Source: Clavulina sp. PMI_390 (Eukaryota > Basidiomycota > Agaricomycetes > Cantharellales > Hydnaceae). From it: a stretch of DNA of 64,000 nt. A model generated the notes under the pieces. The model was not told where the DNA came from. It saw only the letters and a list, made by a program, of their open reading frames with translations, and ran no database searches. Location: assembly GCA_015039315.1 (NCBI GenBank), contig WIDE01000006.1, positions 180,117-244,116 on the forward strand, in the 5' to 3' direction. Below are positions 1-9,850 of this stretch, one piece after another. Numbering within the stretch: the first letter of the stretch is position 1; each line of letters starts with the position of its first letter. The translations under genes were made by a program, and so were the position numbers.

Positions 1-1472
1 AACGGTTGGAAGAGAAGATCAGTGCCCTGATCGTTATCTATAGGTATTATAATTATAAGAACGACCCGGTCCGATTGCGGGCCGCCCCGAAGCGCGGCGC
101 TTCAATGCGAATTTGATTTTCGCTTCCGCATCCCGCCACGTCGCACCACAAGCCTTCGCCCCCATTCTTACGACACGCAACGCTTTTCGCTACTCCGCAC
201 ACCATTCATCGCAATAATAATCATAAATCACAATGTTTGCATGCTCTGATGGTCTTTCCGCTCATTATGATTGCGTTACCCACTCTTTGCTCTTTCGCGA
301 TTCGCCCCGAGCACACGTGCTGCGCTTTGCCTTCCTGAACGCACGTACGCTATACCTGAAACTACGATACGCTCTATTATGCAATTTAAGTCGGAACTCG
401 CACTGATCAGTGCGTCTATGCGCCACGGAACATCATAACCAAACCTTCCTGTATATACCTCCGCATATGCTGCATACATATAACTTGGCAAGCAACCCGC
501 TATCTGCTGCGACCTGATAATCGACCAGCAAATGCGCTCAATAATCAGTACGGTCATATTCATGACAGCCACTGGCCAGCAGTACTGCCCGAAGGGTGAC
601 ATCACGCAATCCGTTCAGCTATGCCTTATGTCCTAATGATGTTTGGCTGAGGATGGTTATCATTTGCAGCCGTCTTCTTTGCTTACTGCTTTGGCTTTAC
701 TGGGAAGCTTCATATGCGTCATTTGCTATTTACCCTGACTGCCCGCACGACACTACTCTCTTACATTGATGCGTCCAAGCAGCTTGAGTGAGCAATATGT
801 TGTCTATGAAGCCTGCGCACCACTATGAGGCTCTACAGCAAGTGAATTACGCTGAGGGGATATTTTGCAATCCGGCACCTATATCATGCGCCCTGTTGTA
901 TGTCTCAAAGCGTCATTTCTGTGTCGCATCTATTTATGGATGGATATTTCAATCATATCTCTTCCTGGTTTAGTATTACAAGATCATTTTGGTCCATTGG
1001 AATAGCAAGTGCTCTTGAAGAATGGACTATCTCCATGAAGGCCGCGCAGCGGCCCGAAAATAGGACGCTAACACCAAGCACGTAAATCTTAATTATTCAG
1101 GCAACTGCTTTGGCGCTTCCTGCACCAGATCTATTGCTTCAATTGCTTTCTCGCACTGCACGCAACTCCCTGTGATCTGCATCCATCTCGCACCATATCT
1201 AGGGCTTCCAAACTCGAAGTTTGACCAGATCCTTTTTGGCGATGGGATGGGCACGCTGCTACCATCTTTGTGGTGGGCCGAGTGAGCACGGAGGACTATA
1301 CACATTAGTTTATATTTAGCGCAAAGATAGCCTTCTATAGTGCCGCAGAGCCTCCAAGCGTGACAATTCGGCTCATTGTTTCGTCCTCATTACATGACAA
1401 CGGGCCGTAGCCGCTTTCTAGTTACTAGAAGGAAGTTTGTTACGTTCCTGAACATCTGAATGATACAACGAC
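1..1472. other. Left-edge stretch without a supported gene
   Basis: I see no gene here that I can support. It lies downstream of truncated F-box copy A, where exons 3 and 4 of that gene would be expected. No sequence resembling those exons (for example the conserved DILFQPF start of exon 3) is present on the minus strand. A minus-strand open frame at 1093-1305 contains the phrase GSCVQCEKAIEAID and looks somewhat protein-like, but I cannot assign it to a family or join it to neighbouring exons. The first 250 bases show no splice-compatible reading frame that I trust. Confidence 0.4.
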
Positions 1473-2201
1473 TCACGGCACAGCAAGAAGCACTCCACTA
1501 CGGTTCTCAAGTCTAACAATATCCGCGTCCCAGTGTCCAACTGTGGACATGGGAGTTAGTGCGATATCATATTGGACTTGTGCTCGGATGTCAAGGATTT
1601 GGGGGCGATTTTGGTTCTTAAAGAGTACATAGTTGCCGCCTGCAAATAACCTTGGACTGTCCGGTTTTAGGTTGAACGAGCTGTACGTCAGTCTGGTGAT
1701 AGGCCTGAAAACGGCCTTTTGCTGCCGCAGTTGGTGTCGGGTTTGGATTATTTTCAGGAAGCGAGTAGCTTCGCCGCACATCTCACCGCTCGTATCCTCG
1801 TCTTCTTCTTGTGCTCGGTCGAGTGCGTAGAAACTCGTCATAGGCGTAATGAAAGAGCAAAATAATGAAGCAGATTGTCCGGTATCTGTACGCGCAAGGT
1901 CACCAAACAGCTGCGGGTGCCGTTTGATGGTCGGCAGGGGATATGGTGGCAGCCTGCGGTCGCCGGTTGAACGCGCCCAGGCCGCCGCCCAGGCCGATCG
2001 ATACGTGATACATAGTCTCAAAGAGCGGCACGTCTGTTCAGATTGTTGATGAGGACTTTCCCTTTGTGAACTCTGACTATAACAGGCGCGGCTTACATGG
2101 CTAACGGCCAGGAGTTCCCATAGCGTTAATGAGTGGGCAAGGATAAGGACAATTACATCTTCCGGAAGGCTGGGAAGTTTTAGGCTGCGTGGGTTGTTCA
2201 T
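1473..2201 (-). pseudogene. F-box paralog A, 3'-truncated (exons 1-2 only)
   Basis: This is the first of six F-box paralogs. Exon 1 (2097-2201) encodes the F-box start (LKLPSLPEDVIVLILAHSL) and exon 2 starts at 2033 with TCRSLR, completing the F-box. Exon 2 continues to a correct phase-2 donor (GTGAGT, 1476-1471) at the position where intron 2 begins in the intact copies. The downstream DNA contains no exon 3 or 4, so the frame reads four bases into the intron and stops at 1473. The start at 2201 matches the start shared by the paralogs; an in-frame ATG at 2288 also exists. Any product would keep the F-box and the first half of the substrate region but lose about 350 residues. The family role is Skp1-binding substrate selection in SCF ubiquitin ligases; that this copy still works is unlikely. 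Confidence 0.8.
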
Positions 2202-2957
2202 GGAATATGTGAGTGGCCTTCGATGGGCACCAAAATATGCCGCCCAAAGCGAGAGGTGGAAATATGAGTCGCAGGTGTCCCACGGCAACAGAATTGCAGA
2301 GCCTCAAGCAGCACCGACTATCTAACGTTGATCGTGAGGCTTGAAGCTTTAGCCAAATACGTTTCCCTCAACAAACTGGAAGAAAGTGACGGGAGTCACT
2401 TCGTGACAGTCCCCCCTCCACTCATTCCGCCCCTATCGTTTCTGCAGAAGTCATGGAAGATGGAGGAGTACTCAGCGTCATCAGAGAGCCGCTAGCTGAG
2501 CTCCGGGCGCGTCCACTAATTATCGGATATCTCGATAACTATTATACTTTGATGTCGTTCTCGTTAACAACAACGGCCTTGGGCGTCCGCTTTGACTTCG
2601 GAGGGCTCGTATCGGTTTACTCCGCCCAGTGAAGTCGCTGTGAGCAGATATGAACTTGCCAGCTTGTCGTGACACGGTTGTAACGAACTCTGCTTCCTCA
2701 TGCTGGTGGGGAAAAGAGACTGCTTTGATCAATAACTGCAAAATTCATCGAGGAAAACTCTTTGCGTATTATCCCACCGCACTGACACCCCATCTTACAA
2801 ATTGGCCTGCTTGTATTGAGGTCACCCCAACTCTTCCACTATGGACGATTAGAAATAGCACTATCGGTGCTATCGAGCAATAATAATTCCATAATCTATG
2901 GCTATTCCGTCGAACGGTGCATCCAGTACTCTAGATTAGACAGGGTGGGGTGCGAGA
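2202..2957. other. Intergenic stretch A/B with a duplicated flank
   Basis: No gene seen. About 2290-2665 is clearly homologous to the 5' flank of copy C (about 7405-7790): both share blocks such as TTTCTGCAGAAGTCATGGAA and the tail GAGCAGATATGAA. Past about 2665 the homology ends and the sequence becomes the 3' flank of copy B. This marks an old duplication or recombination border inside the array. Confidence 0.6.
2395..2407. promoter_or_regulatory. Inverted repeat GTCAC-TTC-GTGAC upstream of copy A
   Basis: A 5+3+5 inverted repeat about 195 bases upstream of the copy A start. Similar GTCAC/GTGAC pairs occur upstream of copies B (5116-5128), C (7510-7522, outer pair changed) and D (9766-9778). 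It could be a dimer binding site; that role is inference only. Confidence 0.35.
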
Positions 2958-4889
2958 TTATATGAGGGTATCAAACTCGTAGACGCTGATTGTAAAGTTC
3001 ACTAGGCCTGGATCTTGTGCTGTATCAAGACCACCCTCAAAGGATTGAATAACAACCCTGCCGGAATATTCATCCCATCGGGGGTAAAAAGATGATCCTT
3101 CTCTGCATTCGATCGTGAATGGTTCCACAGTATCCAAGCCCTCACGACGAATGTGTACTCGATGATGGGTGAGGGAGGGGTGTGGCCGCAAATCATCATC
3201 AAGCTCGCTGAGCACCAAGGTGCCAGGTAGCCCGTCAACTTGAAGGCTACTGAGCGCCCACTGACCACTACTTGAAGGTACGCAGATGCAGTGCACGCTT
3301 TTTCCGGGCAATCCAGACAAGTTGGGATTGAATCTGGGAGTAATATTGCTCGAAAGATGCGGCTGGTTATTAGAGGCTGGCACGAGTTCGCTCGGGAAAT
3401 AACTCTTCACTGGGAGGGTCATGAAACACCCAGAGAGCCAAGATGATGCATCAAGGCTGGCGCCAGCAGGCCCGTCATAGGCTTGTTGCTCTTCCCCAGG
3501 CTTGCACCCGTAAAAGGATCGAACAAGCAGGCGGGGGCCGCGATTGCCTACACCTTGGCGATACGGCCTATGAACCTCTTGTCCCCACAAGTGGTACAAG
3601 GCGCGTGTAGGAAAGCTCGATGGAGATGACGAGGCACGTTCCGCTATATACTGGAGAGGCCTTGAGTGCTTGGCATCCTCGTGCAAACCATCAAAACGTA
3701 TCCCCTTATGGTCGTCATCAGCCGCCCAGGATAGGAGAATTAGGAGATCGTTACAGACTTCAGCATGACGAAAGAAATCATTCTATAGGCGTGATGATGT
3801 ATTTTAGAGGAGACCACAAAGCGAGATATACATTTGAGTCATCACAACATACCGATGCCAAACCTCTCTTTTCCCCGTGTACAAGGTCGTAAATTTGAAT
3901 GAATGATGTCAAGTCGCCACCTGTATCATATTCATCCTCGAATATAACAAGATACCGGTGCGCCGATATTACGACGTTTGAAAAGGAGTCATGAAATTTG
4001 GGGGCTATGCTGGCAATGTGCTCAACAACAGGGCAGTCCAATGAGCGTGCATCCGTAGAAAAAGGCTGGAAAAGAATATCGACGCATTGTGCAGCAGGTT
4101 TTCTAGGAGACGAGGCGGTCAGAGCCGATAAATGTATAGGGTTCTACAACTCACCTCCCCATGTCAGAGACAACAAGGAGCAAACCTTCACGACCATTGA
4201 ACCTGACAACATCTGCACAAAAGTGTCGCGGCGTGAAGCCGGGAGGTCCGATAATGTTGTACTGGATGCGGGCTCGGATGTCAAGGATCTGCAGACGAGT
4301 AAGGTTTCTCAGCAGGACATAGTTGCCCCCAATGAGCAGCTTTGGTAAGGACGGACCCTCGTCAGCCGAGATGTGTAACGGCTCAGCTACGGGCCGAAGA
4401 ATAATATTTGGCTGCCGCAGCTGATATTGGCTTCGAAGTGCTTCCCAAAAGCGAATCGCATAATCACACATCTTGAAGGTCGAGTCTTCACCATCTTCTT
4501 GCTTAGAAGTCGAGAAGCTTGTCGTAGCTATGATAGAGGAGGAGTATAGAGGTGTCGATTGGAGGTCATTCATCTTTTCAACATCGTCGAAGAGTTCGAG
4601 AGGTAGCCTGATGGTTGGAGGGGGCGGCGGCAGGGCAGGATCACCATGTGAGCGCATCCATGCCGCCGCCCAGACTCCACGATAGGCATTACATGCCCTC
4701 AAGGAGCGGCACGTCTGTTCGTGATAATGACAAGAGTCAAGGATTGTCTGAGCATGAGTTCGTATTCTGGACGTCGCAACTTACGTGGCTAACGGCTGCA
4801 AGGTCCCATGGTGTCAGTGAGTGGGAGAGGATCAAGATAATTACATCTTCGGGAAGGTTGGAAAGTTTCAGGCGGCGTGGATTGCTCAT
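2958..4889 (-). CDS. F-box protein, paralog B
   Basis: Predicted substrate-recognition subunit of an SCF ubiquitin ligase, 579 residues. Exons (low to high): 2958-3782, 3853-4102, 4155-4714, 4785-4889; intron phases in transcript order are 0, 2, 0. Residues about 8-45 form the F-box (LKLSNLPEDVIILILSHSL, then VSHTCRSLR across intron 1). The rest is a C-terminal region of short beta-strand-like units (ILDIRARIQYNI, then DILFQPF, then FIQIYDLV), which may form a propeller-like substrate domain; I do not recognise a named domain there. The start at 4889 is the Met just before the conserved LKL-LPEDV block. Introns 2 (GTGAGT) and 3 (GTATGT) are canonical, unlike intron 2 of copies C and D. All four exons are open and in phase, so this copy looks functional. 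The substrate is unknown. Confidence 0.85.
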
Positions 4890-5402
4890 GGAATGCGTCC
4901 AACGGCCAGGACATGAAGGATCCTTGATGGGACCAGACGCGAAAGTATGCCACTCAAAACGAGGAGTGTAGCAGGAGGCACAGATGTTGCACGGTGATAG
5001 TATCCAAATCGAAGAGCCTCGAGTCACGCAATAGTCTGAGAGTATTCAAGACGTATAACACTTCAGTTAGATCTGCTTCCTTCAGAGACCAGATGGAAAT
5101 TGACGTAAGTCACACTGTCACGGTGACAATGCCATCGTTGAGGCTCTCGCTCCCTGCCATTTTCTACAGGAACTATTGTTTATTGAAGATGTCAACCGCT
5201 CGGCACAATGGGTAGACTATGGGCTCAGATAGTGTGGAAGTCTTATTAGGTATGCTAGGTTTATCACTCCACAGGCCGCGAAAAATACTGTACTCGTTCA
5301 AAGCTGCTTTTGACTTCAGCTGTGCTCGCATCATTTTGCTTGACCTAGCCATGTCATTGTGAGCAGATGTGATTTCAATGTGATTGAAAGGCCCAATAAA
5401 AT
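4890..5402. other. Intergenic stretch B/C
   Basis: No gene seen. It holds the promoter side of copy B and the 3' flank of copy C. The segment next to copy C (about 5330-5402) resembles the 3' flank of copy D. The part near copy B does not resemble the 5' flanks of A or C, yet it carries a perfect inverted repeat, TGTCAC-G-GTGACA, at 5116-5128, 227 bases upstream of the copy B start. Confidence 0.5.
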
Positions 5403-7298
5403 CTATGGGTATGATATAGCCTCATAGACGTTGATCACTGTTGAATACGTCCCGTTCTCAGCCTCGCTATACGCCCGAACGAGAACCTTGCCGGAATATT
5501 CGTCCAATTGGGCATCGAAGTGGAAATTTTCGCTGCATTCGTATGTGAATGGCTCAATGGCCTCCAAGTCTTTTCGATAGATATACAGCAGACGGTGGGT
5601 GAAAGAGGGTATTGACCGTGAGGCACAGAGCTCGCTGAGCACCAAGGTGTCAGCTGGGCCCCCAATATGAAGACCATTTAAAGCCCAGATGCCACTGTTT
5701 GATGGGGCACAAATACATCGGGTGCATTCTGGCGTCAAGCCGGACGAGTCTAAGTCTAATCTGGTTTGGTCGAACCGACTGTTCCGGATGTACGGCTGGC
5801 TAGTAGGGTGTGGGGCTAGTGCGCTCGGGAATTGACACTTGATCGGGGCAAAAATCCACATAGAGGTGACGGTGGACCTATTAAATTCTGGTTTAGCAGG
5901 TTCGCTATGCGATATGTGCTCTTCCAAGGATTCTCGACGGTAAAAGGTGTAAACAAGCGGACTTGGGGCATCCCTCTCTTGTCCCGAGATATCCTGTGCT
6001 GGTTCCCATGCATGCAGGAGGGCATGGGAGCGTGGAAACAGTGGTGTAGACCCGCCTTCCACAAACTCTACACCTTCCAGGGATCCTGAGTGTTTAGGGT
6101 CTTCATGCAAGTCGGCAAGACGGACAGCTTTGGGTTCTGCGAGATCAAATATATCTGCGAAAAGTAGCACATCATCATCGCAGACTTCTGCGCCTCGAAG
6201 GATTGAGTCCTGTGACGCACGCATGCGAGACATCTTCTAAGCTGCCAGAAGTGCATGCCGAAATTGAATCAAAACATACCGACGTTAAACTCTTCATTGT
6301 CCCATCTACTAGATCGAAAATTTGAGCATGAGATCCCAAGAATTCATCACCATTCCATCCCTCCTCAGCAGTAATGATATAACGCTGTGCTGATAAGGTG
6401 ACGCTGATAAAACGTCGATACAACTTTGGGGTGATAGTAGCGAGGTGCTCAACGACCGGCCGGTTGATCGAGTGCGAGTCTGTAGAGAAGGGCTGGAAGA
6501 GGATGTTAAGGCTGCTCATGACATGGTCCCTGTTGATAATAAAGATGGTCAATCACCCATAGCATTGCAGAATACGACAACTTGCCTTGACCATTTGGAG
6601 GCAGCAAGCAGTATACCGTCGCGATCTTCGAACCTTATCACGCTTGCATGCCATCGCGCTGATCTACACCCCGTGGGTAGGGCAATGTTGTACTGGACGC
6701 GTGCTCGGATGTCGAAGATCTTGGCGTGATTAAATTTTGGGAACAAAATATAGTTCCCGCCTGAAAACCACATGGGAGGGCTTCCCGGTAGGGAAGATTG
6801 GTACATTGGTTCAGAAACAGGTTTAAGAACAACCTTCGATTGTCGTAATCGGTGTCGAACACGGAGGGTTTTCCAGAAACAAGCGGCATAATCGCACATG
6901 TTGTCACTCAAGCCTTCGTTATCGTCTGGTTGAAAAGTAGCAGAGCTCGTGATTGGTGTGATGGAGGAGGTATATAAGTCTCCCGCCTCAGGTAGGCCAC
7001 AGAAAAGCTGGGGTGTCGTTTGATGGTTGGTGGAAAGATAGGCGGGAGCCTGCGATCGCCACTTGAGCGCGCCCATGCTGCAGCCCAGACTGAGCGATAT
7101 GTGATACATAGTCTCAAAGAGCGGCACGTCTGTTCAGATTGGTGATGAGGACGTCCCTTATGTGGATACTGGCTAAAGCGAAGCGCGACTTACATGGCTA
7201 ACGGCAAGGAGGTCCCATGGGGTCAGTGAGTGGGCGAGGATCATTATAAGCACATCTTCGGGGAGGCTGGAAAGTTTTAGGCTGCGTGAATTAGTCAT
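5403..7298 (-). pseudogene. F-box paralog C with a one-base frameshift
   Basis: The gene has the family layout: exons 5403-6209, 6280-6529, 6586-7129 and 7194-7298. The F-box is intact (LKLSSLPEDVLIMILAHSL plus TCRSLR). Within exon 2, around 7009-7013, copy C reads CTGGGGTG on the plus strand where copies A and D read CTGCGGGTG, so one base is missing. The reading frame therefore shifts after the residues TIKRHP and stops near 6908, about 105 residues into the protein. The rest of exon 2 continues as a perfect family match in the next frame, and exons 3 and 4 are open, so the break is recent or is a sequencing error in the G run. Intron 2 has a GC donor (GCAAGT, 6585-6580), shared with copy D. 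As read here the gene cannot make the full protein. Confidence 0.75.
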
Positions 7299-7809
7299 GG
7301 ATAGAGTCGAGCGGAATGAACGTGTGAGGGATCTTCGATGGGCACCCAAGTATGTCGCCGAGAGCGGGAGGAGGGAAAAAGAGTTGGGGATGTCGTACGG
7401 CAATAGAATTGGAGAGCCTCAAGCTGTATTGATTATCTAACGTTCTTCGTGAGGCTTGAAGCTTCAGCTAGATGTGTTTCCCTCAACAAAGCAGAGAAGG
7501 GTGACAGGAATCACTTTGTGACACCGTGACCCCCCACTTTGGACCAATTCCGCCCTTACCGTTTCTGCAGAAGTCATGGAAGGGGTAAGAGTGCCCAGCC
7601 TCATGGGCGGACTGTGAACTGAACCTGCCGCGCGTCTCCATATGTGATCGGATGTCTCAGTAATTGCTGTACCTTGGCATTGTTCTCGTTGACAGCGAAG
7701 GCATTAGGGTTCTGATTTGATTCGGATGGGCTCGCATATTTTTGCTTGACCCGGCCATGTCGTTATGAGCAGATATGAATTCAATGCGATTGAAACGCCC
7801 AATAAATAT
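7299..7809. other. Intergenic stretch C/D
   Basis: No gene seen. The stretch contains the promoter side of copy C, homologous to the flank upstream of copy A, and the 3' flank of copy D. A weaker version of the shared inverted repeat (ATCAC-TTT-GTGAC) lies at 7510-7522, about 210 bases upstream of the copy C start. Confidence 0.5.
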
Positions 7810-9700
7810 CTATGGATATGGTACAGCCTCATAAACGTTGATCACTGTTGAACGTGACCCGTCCTCAGTCTTGCGATACTGAGTGAGAACCTTGCCGGAA
7901 TATTCGTCCAGTTTAATATTGAAGCCCAGATCTTGGCTGCATTCGAATGTGAATGGCTCGATCGCATCCAAGTCATCGCGATAGATATACAACAGGCGGT
8001 GGGTGAATGAGGGCGTTGATTGCGAAGCACAAAGCTCGCTGAGGACCAAGGTGGTGGCTGGGCCTTCGGCATGTGGGCTATTCAAAGCCCACAGGCCGCT
8101 ATCTGAGGGGGCAAGAATAGGATGCCTACGTCGCATTGTCGAGCCGGACAAGTCTGGCCTGGTTTGGTCGAAGTGATTATTCCCAGTATATGGCTGGACA
8201 TTAGACTTTGGGACTAGCGCGCTCGGGAGCTCACACCTAATTGGAGGGATGATCCATATAGGGGTTGCAGAGGGCGTATCAGAACCTGCGTCGGCAGGTA
8301 TGTTATCAGGTATATGGTCTTCCACGTAATTTCCCCTGTGAAAGGCGTAAACAAGTGGACCTGGGCTACCACTGTCACGCCATGATGCTGGCAGCACGAG
8401 TTCCCATACATGTAGCAGGGCGGAGGAACGTTCGAATGAAGGTGTAGGTTCGTGATCTGCGAACCCTACGTTTCTGAGGGATCCTGAGCGCTTGGGATCT
8501 TCGTGCAAGTCAGCAAGGCGCACGGCTTTCGATTGTCCAATATGAAACGTATCTAGGAGAATCAACACATCATTTTCGCAGACCTTGGCATCACGAAGCA
8601 TGAAGTTCTGTGGCGTGCGTATAAGGTGTATTTCAGGCTCTTAGAACTGTATACCAGAATTGAACCAAAAAAACGTACCGACATCAAACTATGCACTTCT
8701 CCATTTACCAGATCGTAAACTTGGAGGAAAGATCCACTATGCTGATCATTATCATCCCATTCGATTTCGGAAGTGATGATGTACCGATGTGCTGATAAGG
8801 CGACGGTGTCGAAAGATCCATACAACTTGGGAGTGATAGTGGCGAGGTGTTCCACGGCTGGGCATGTCATAGAGCACAGGTCTACGGCGAAGGGCTGAAA
8901 GAGAATATCGATGCCCCTGGCGACATGATCGCTGTAGATAGATATGGTCATTTATGCAAAAGCATTGCAGAATATGACAACTTGCCTTGACCATTCGGAG
9001 ACAGCAAGCAGTATACCGTCGCGATCTTCGAACCTCATCACGCTTGCATGCCATTGCGCTGATCTGTATCCCGTGGGTATGGCAATTTTGTACTGGACAC
9101 GTGCTCGGATGTCGAAGATCTCGACATGGTTAAATTTTGGAAACAAGATATAGTTCCCGCCTGCGAGCCACTTTAGAGAGTTTCTTGATTGGTCCGAGAC
9201 ATGAATTGGCTCGAAAAGAGGCTTGAGAACGACCTTTGATTGTCGTAATCGGTGTCGAACTCGGAGGGTTTTCCAGAAACAAGCGGCATAATCGCACATG
9301 TTGTCACTCAAGCCTTCGTCATCTTCTGGTTGAAAAATGGCAGAGCTCGTGATTGACGTGACGGAGGAGGTGTATAAGCCTTCTTCCTCAGGAGCGCCAC
9401 AGAAAAGCTGCGGGTGTCGTTTGATGGTCGGTGGAGGGAAGGGTGGTAGCCTGCGATCGCCACTTGAATGCGACCATGCCGCGGCCCAGACGGAACGATA
9501 CGTGATACATAGTCTCAAGGAGCGGCAAGTCTGTTTATAATATTTGTATACGTTCTCCATACTATAAAGCCATTCTATATGAAGGCACGACGTACATGGC
9601 TGACGGCCATGAGGTCCCATGGCGTCAATGAATGCCTGAGGATCGATATAATGACGTCCTCAGGGAGACTAGAGAGGTTCTTTCCCTCGGATTTACTCAT
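7810..9700 (-). CDS. F-box protein, paralog D
   Basis: Predicted SCF substrate-recognition protein, 566 residues, closest to copy C. Exons (low to high): 7810-8607, 8679-8931, 8986-9530, 9596-9700; lengths sum to 567 codons with phases 0, 2, 0. The F-box is SSLPEDVIISILRHSLTPWD plus TCRSLR. The C-terminal region carries the family blocks QLFCG, IFDIRARVQYKIA, DILFQPF, SAHRYIITS and FLQVYDLVNGEVHSL. Intron 2 uses a GC donor (AAG then GCAAGT, 8985-8980) and a CTACAG acceptor; the nearby GT would put exon 3 out of frame. The start at 9700 is the only Met just ahead of the F-box. Its 5' flank differs from the other copies because it adjoins the divergent histone-fold gene, 150 bases away. It appears intact. 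Confidence 0.85.
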
Positions 9701-9765
9701 ATCCAGCCCAGATTGTGGTAAAATAGGTTGAGGATGTACGGGCAGATGCCAGGACCCAAGGGAGT

Positions 9766-9778
9766 GTCACGCTGTGAC
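9766..9778. promoter_or_regulatory. Inverted repeat GTCAC-GCT-GTGAC between copy D and the histone-fold gene
   Basis: Lies 66 bases upstream of the copy D start and 73 bases upstream of the plus-strand start at 9851, inside a 150-base divergent promoter. Flanking GGGAG and CTCCC extend the symmetry. It matches the repeat type seen upstream of copies A and B although the surrounding DNA is not homologous. A binding-site role is inferred. Confidence 0.4.
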
Positions 9779-9850
9779 TGTCTCCCATCTCCATTTCAAC
9801 CTCTTTCCTTGTGTTTCTGCCCTTCCCACTCCTTTTGGCGCCTAGACGCG

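Larger units (their letters stand above)
1473..9700 (-). repeat. Tandem array of four F-box paralogs (left arm)
   Basis: Four head-to-tail copies with start codons at 2201, 4889, 7298 and 9700, giving unit lengths of about 2.69, 2.41 and 2.40 kb. Coding exons, intron positions and parts of the spacers are conserved between units, so whole units were duplicated, not processed copies. Copy A is truncated and copy C frameshifted. Confidence 0.85.

Noticed and set aside
276..605. 109-residue minus-strand open frame near the left edge
   Set aside because: No family resemblance, unusual composition and no supporting splice sites.
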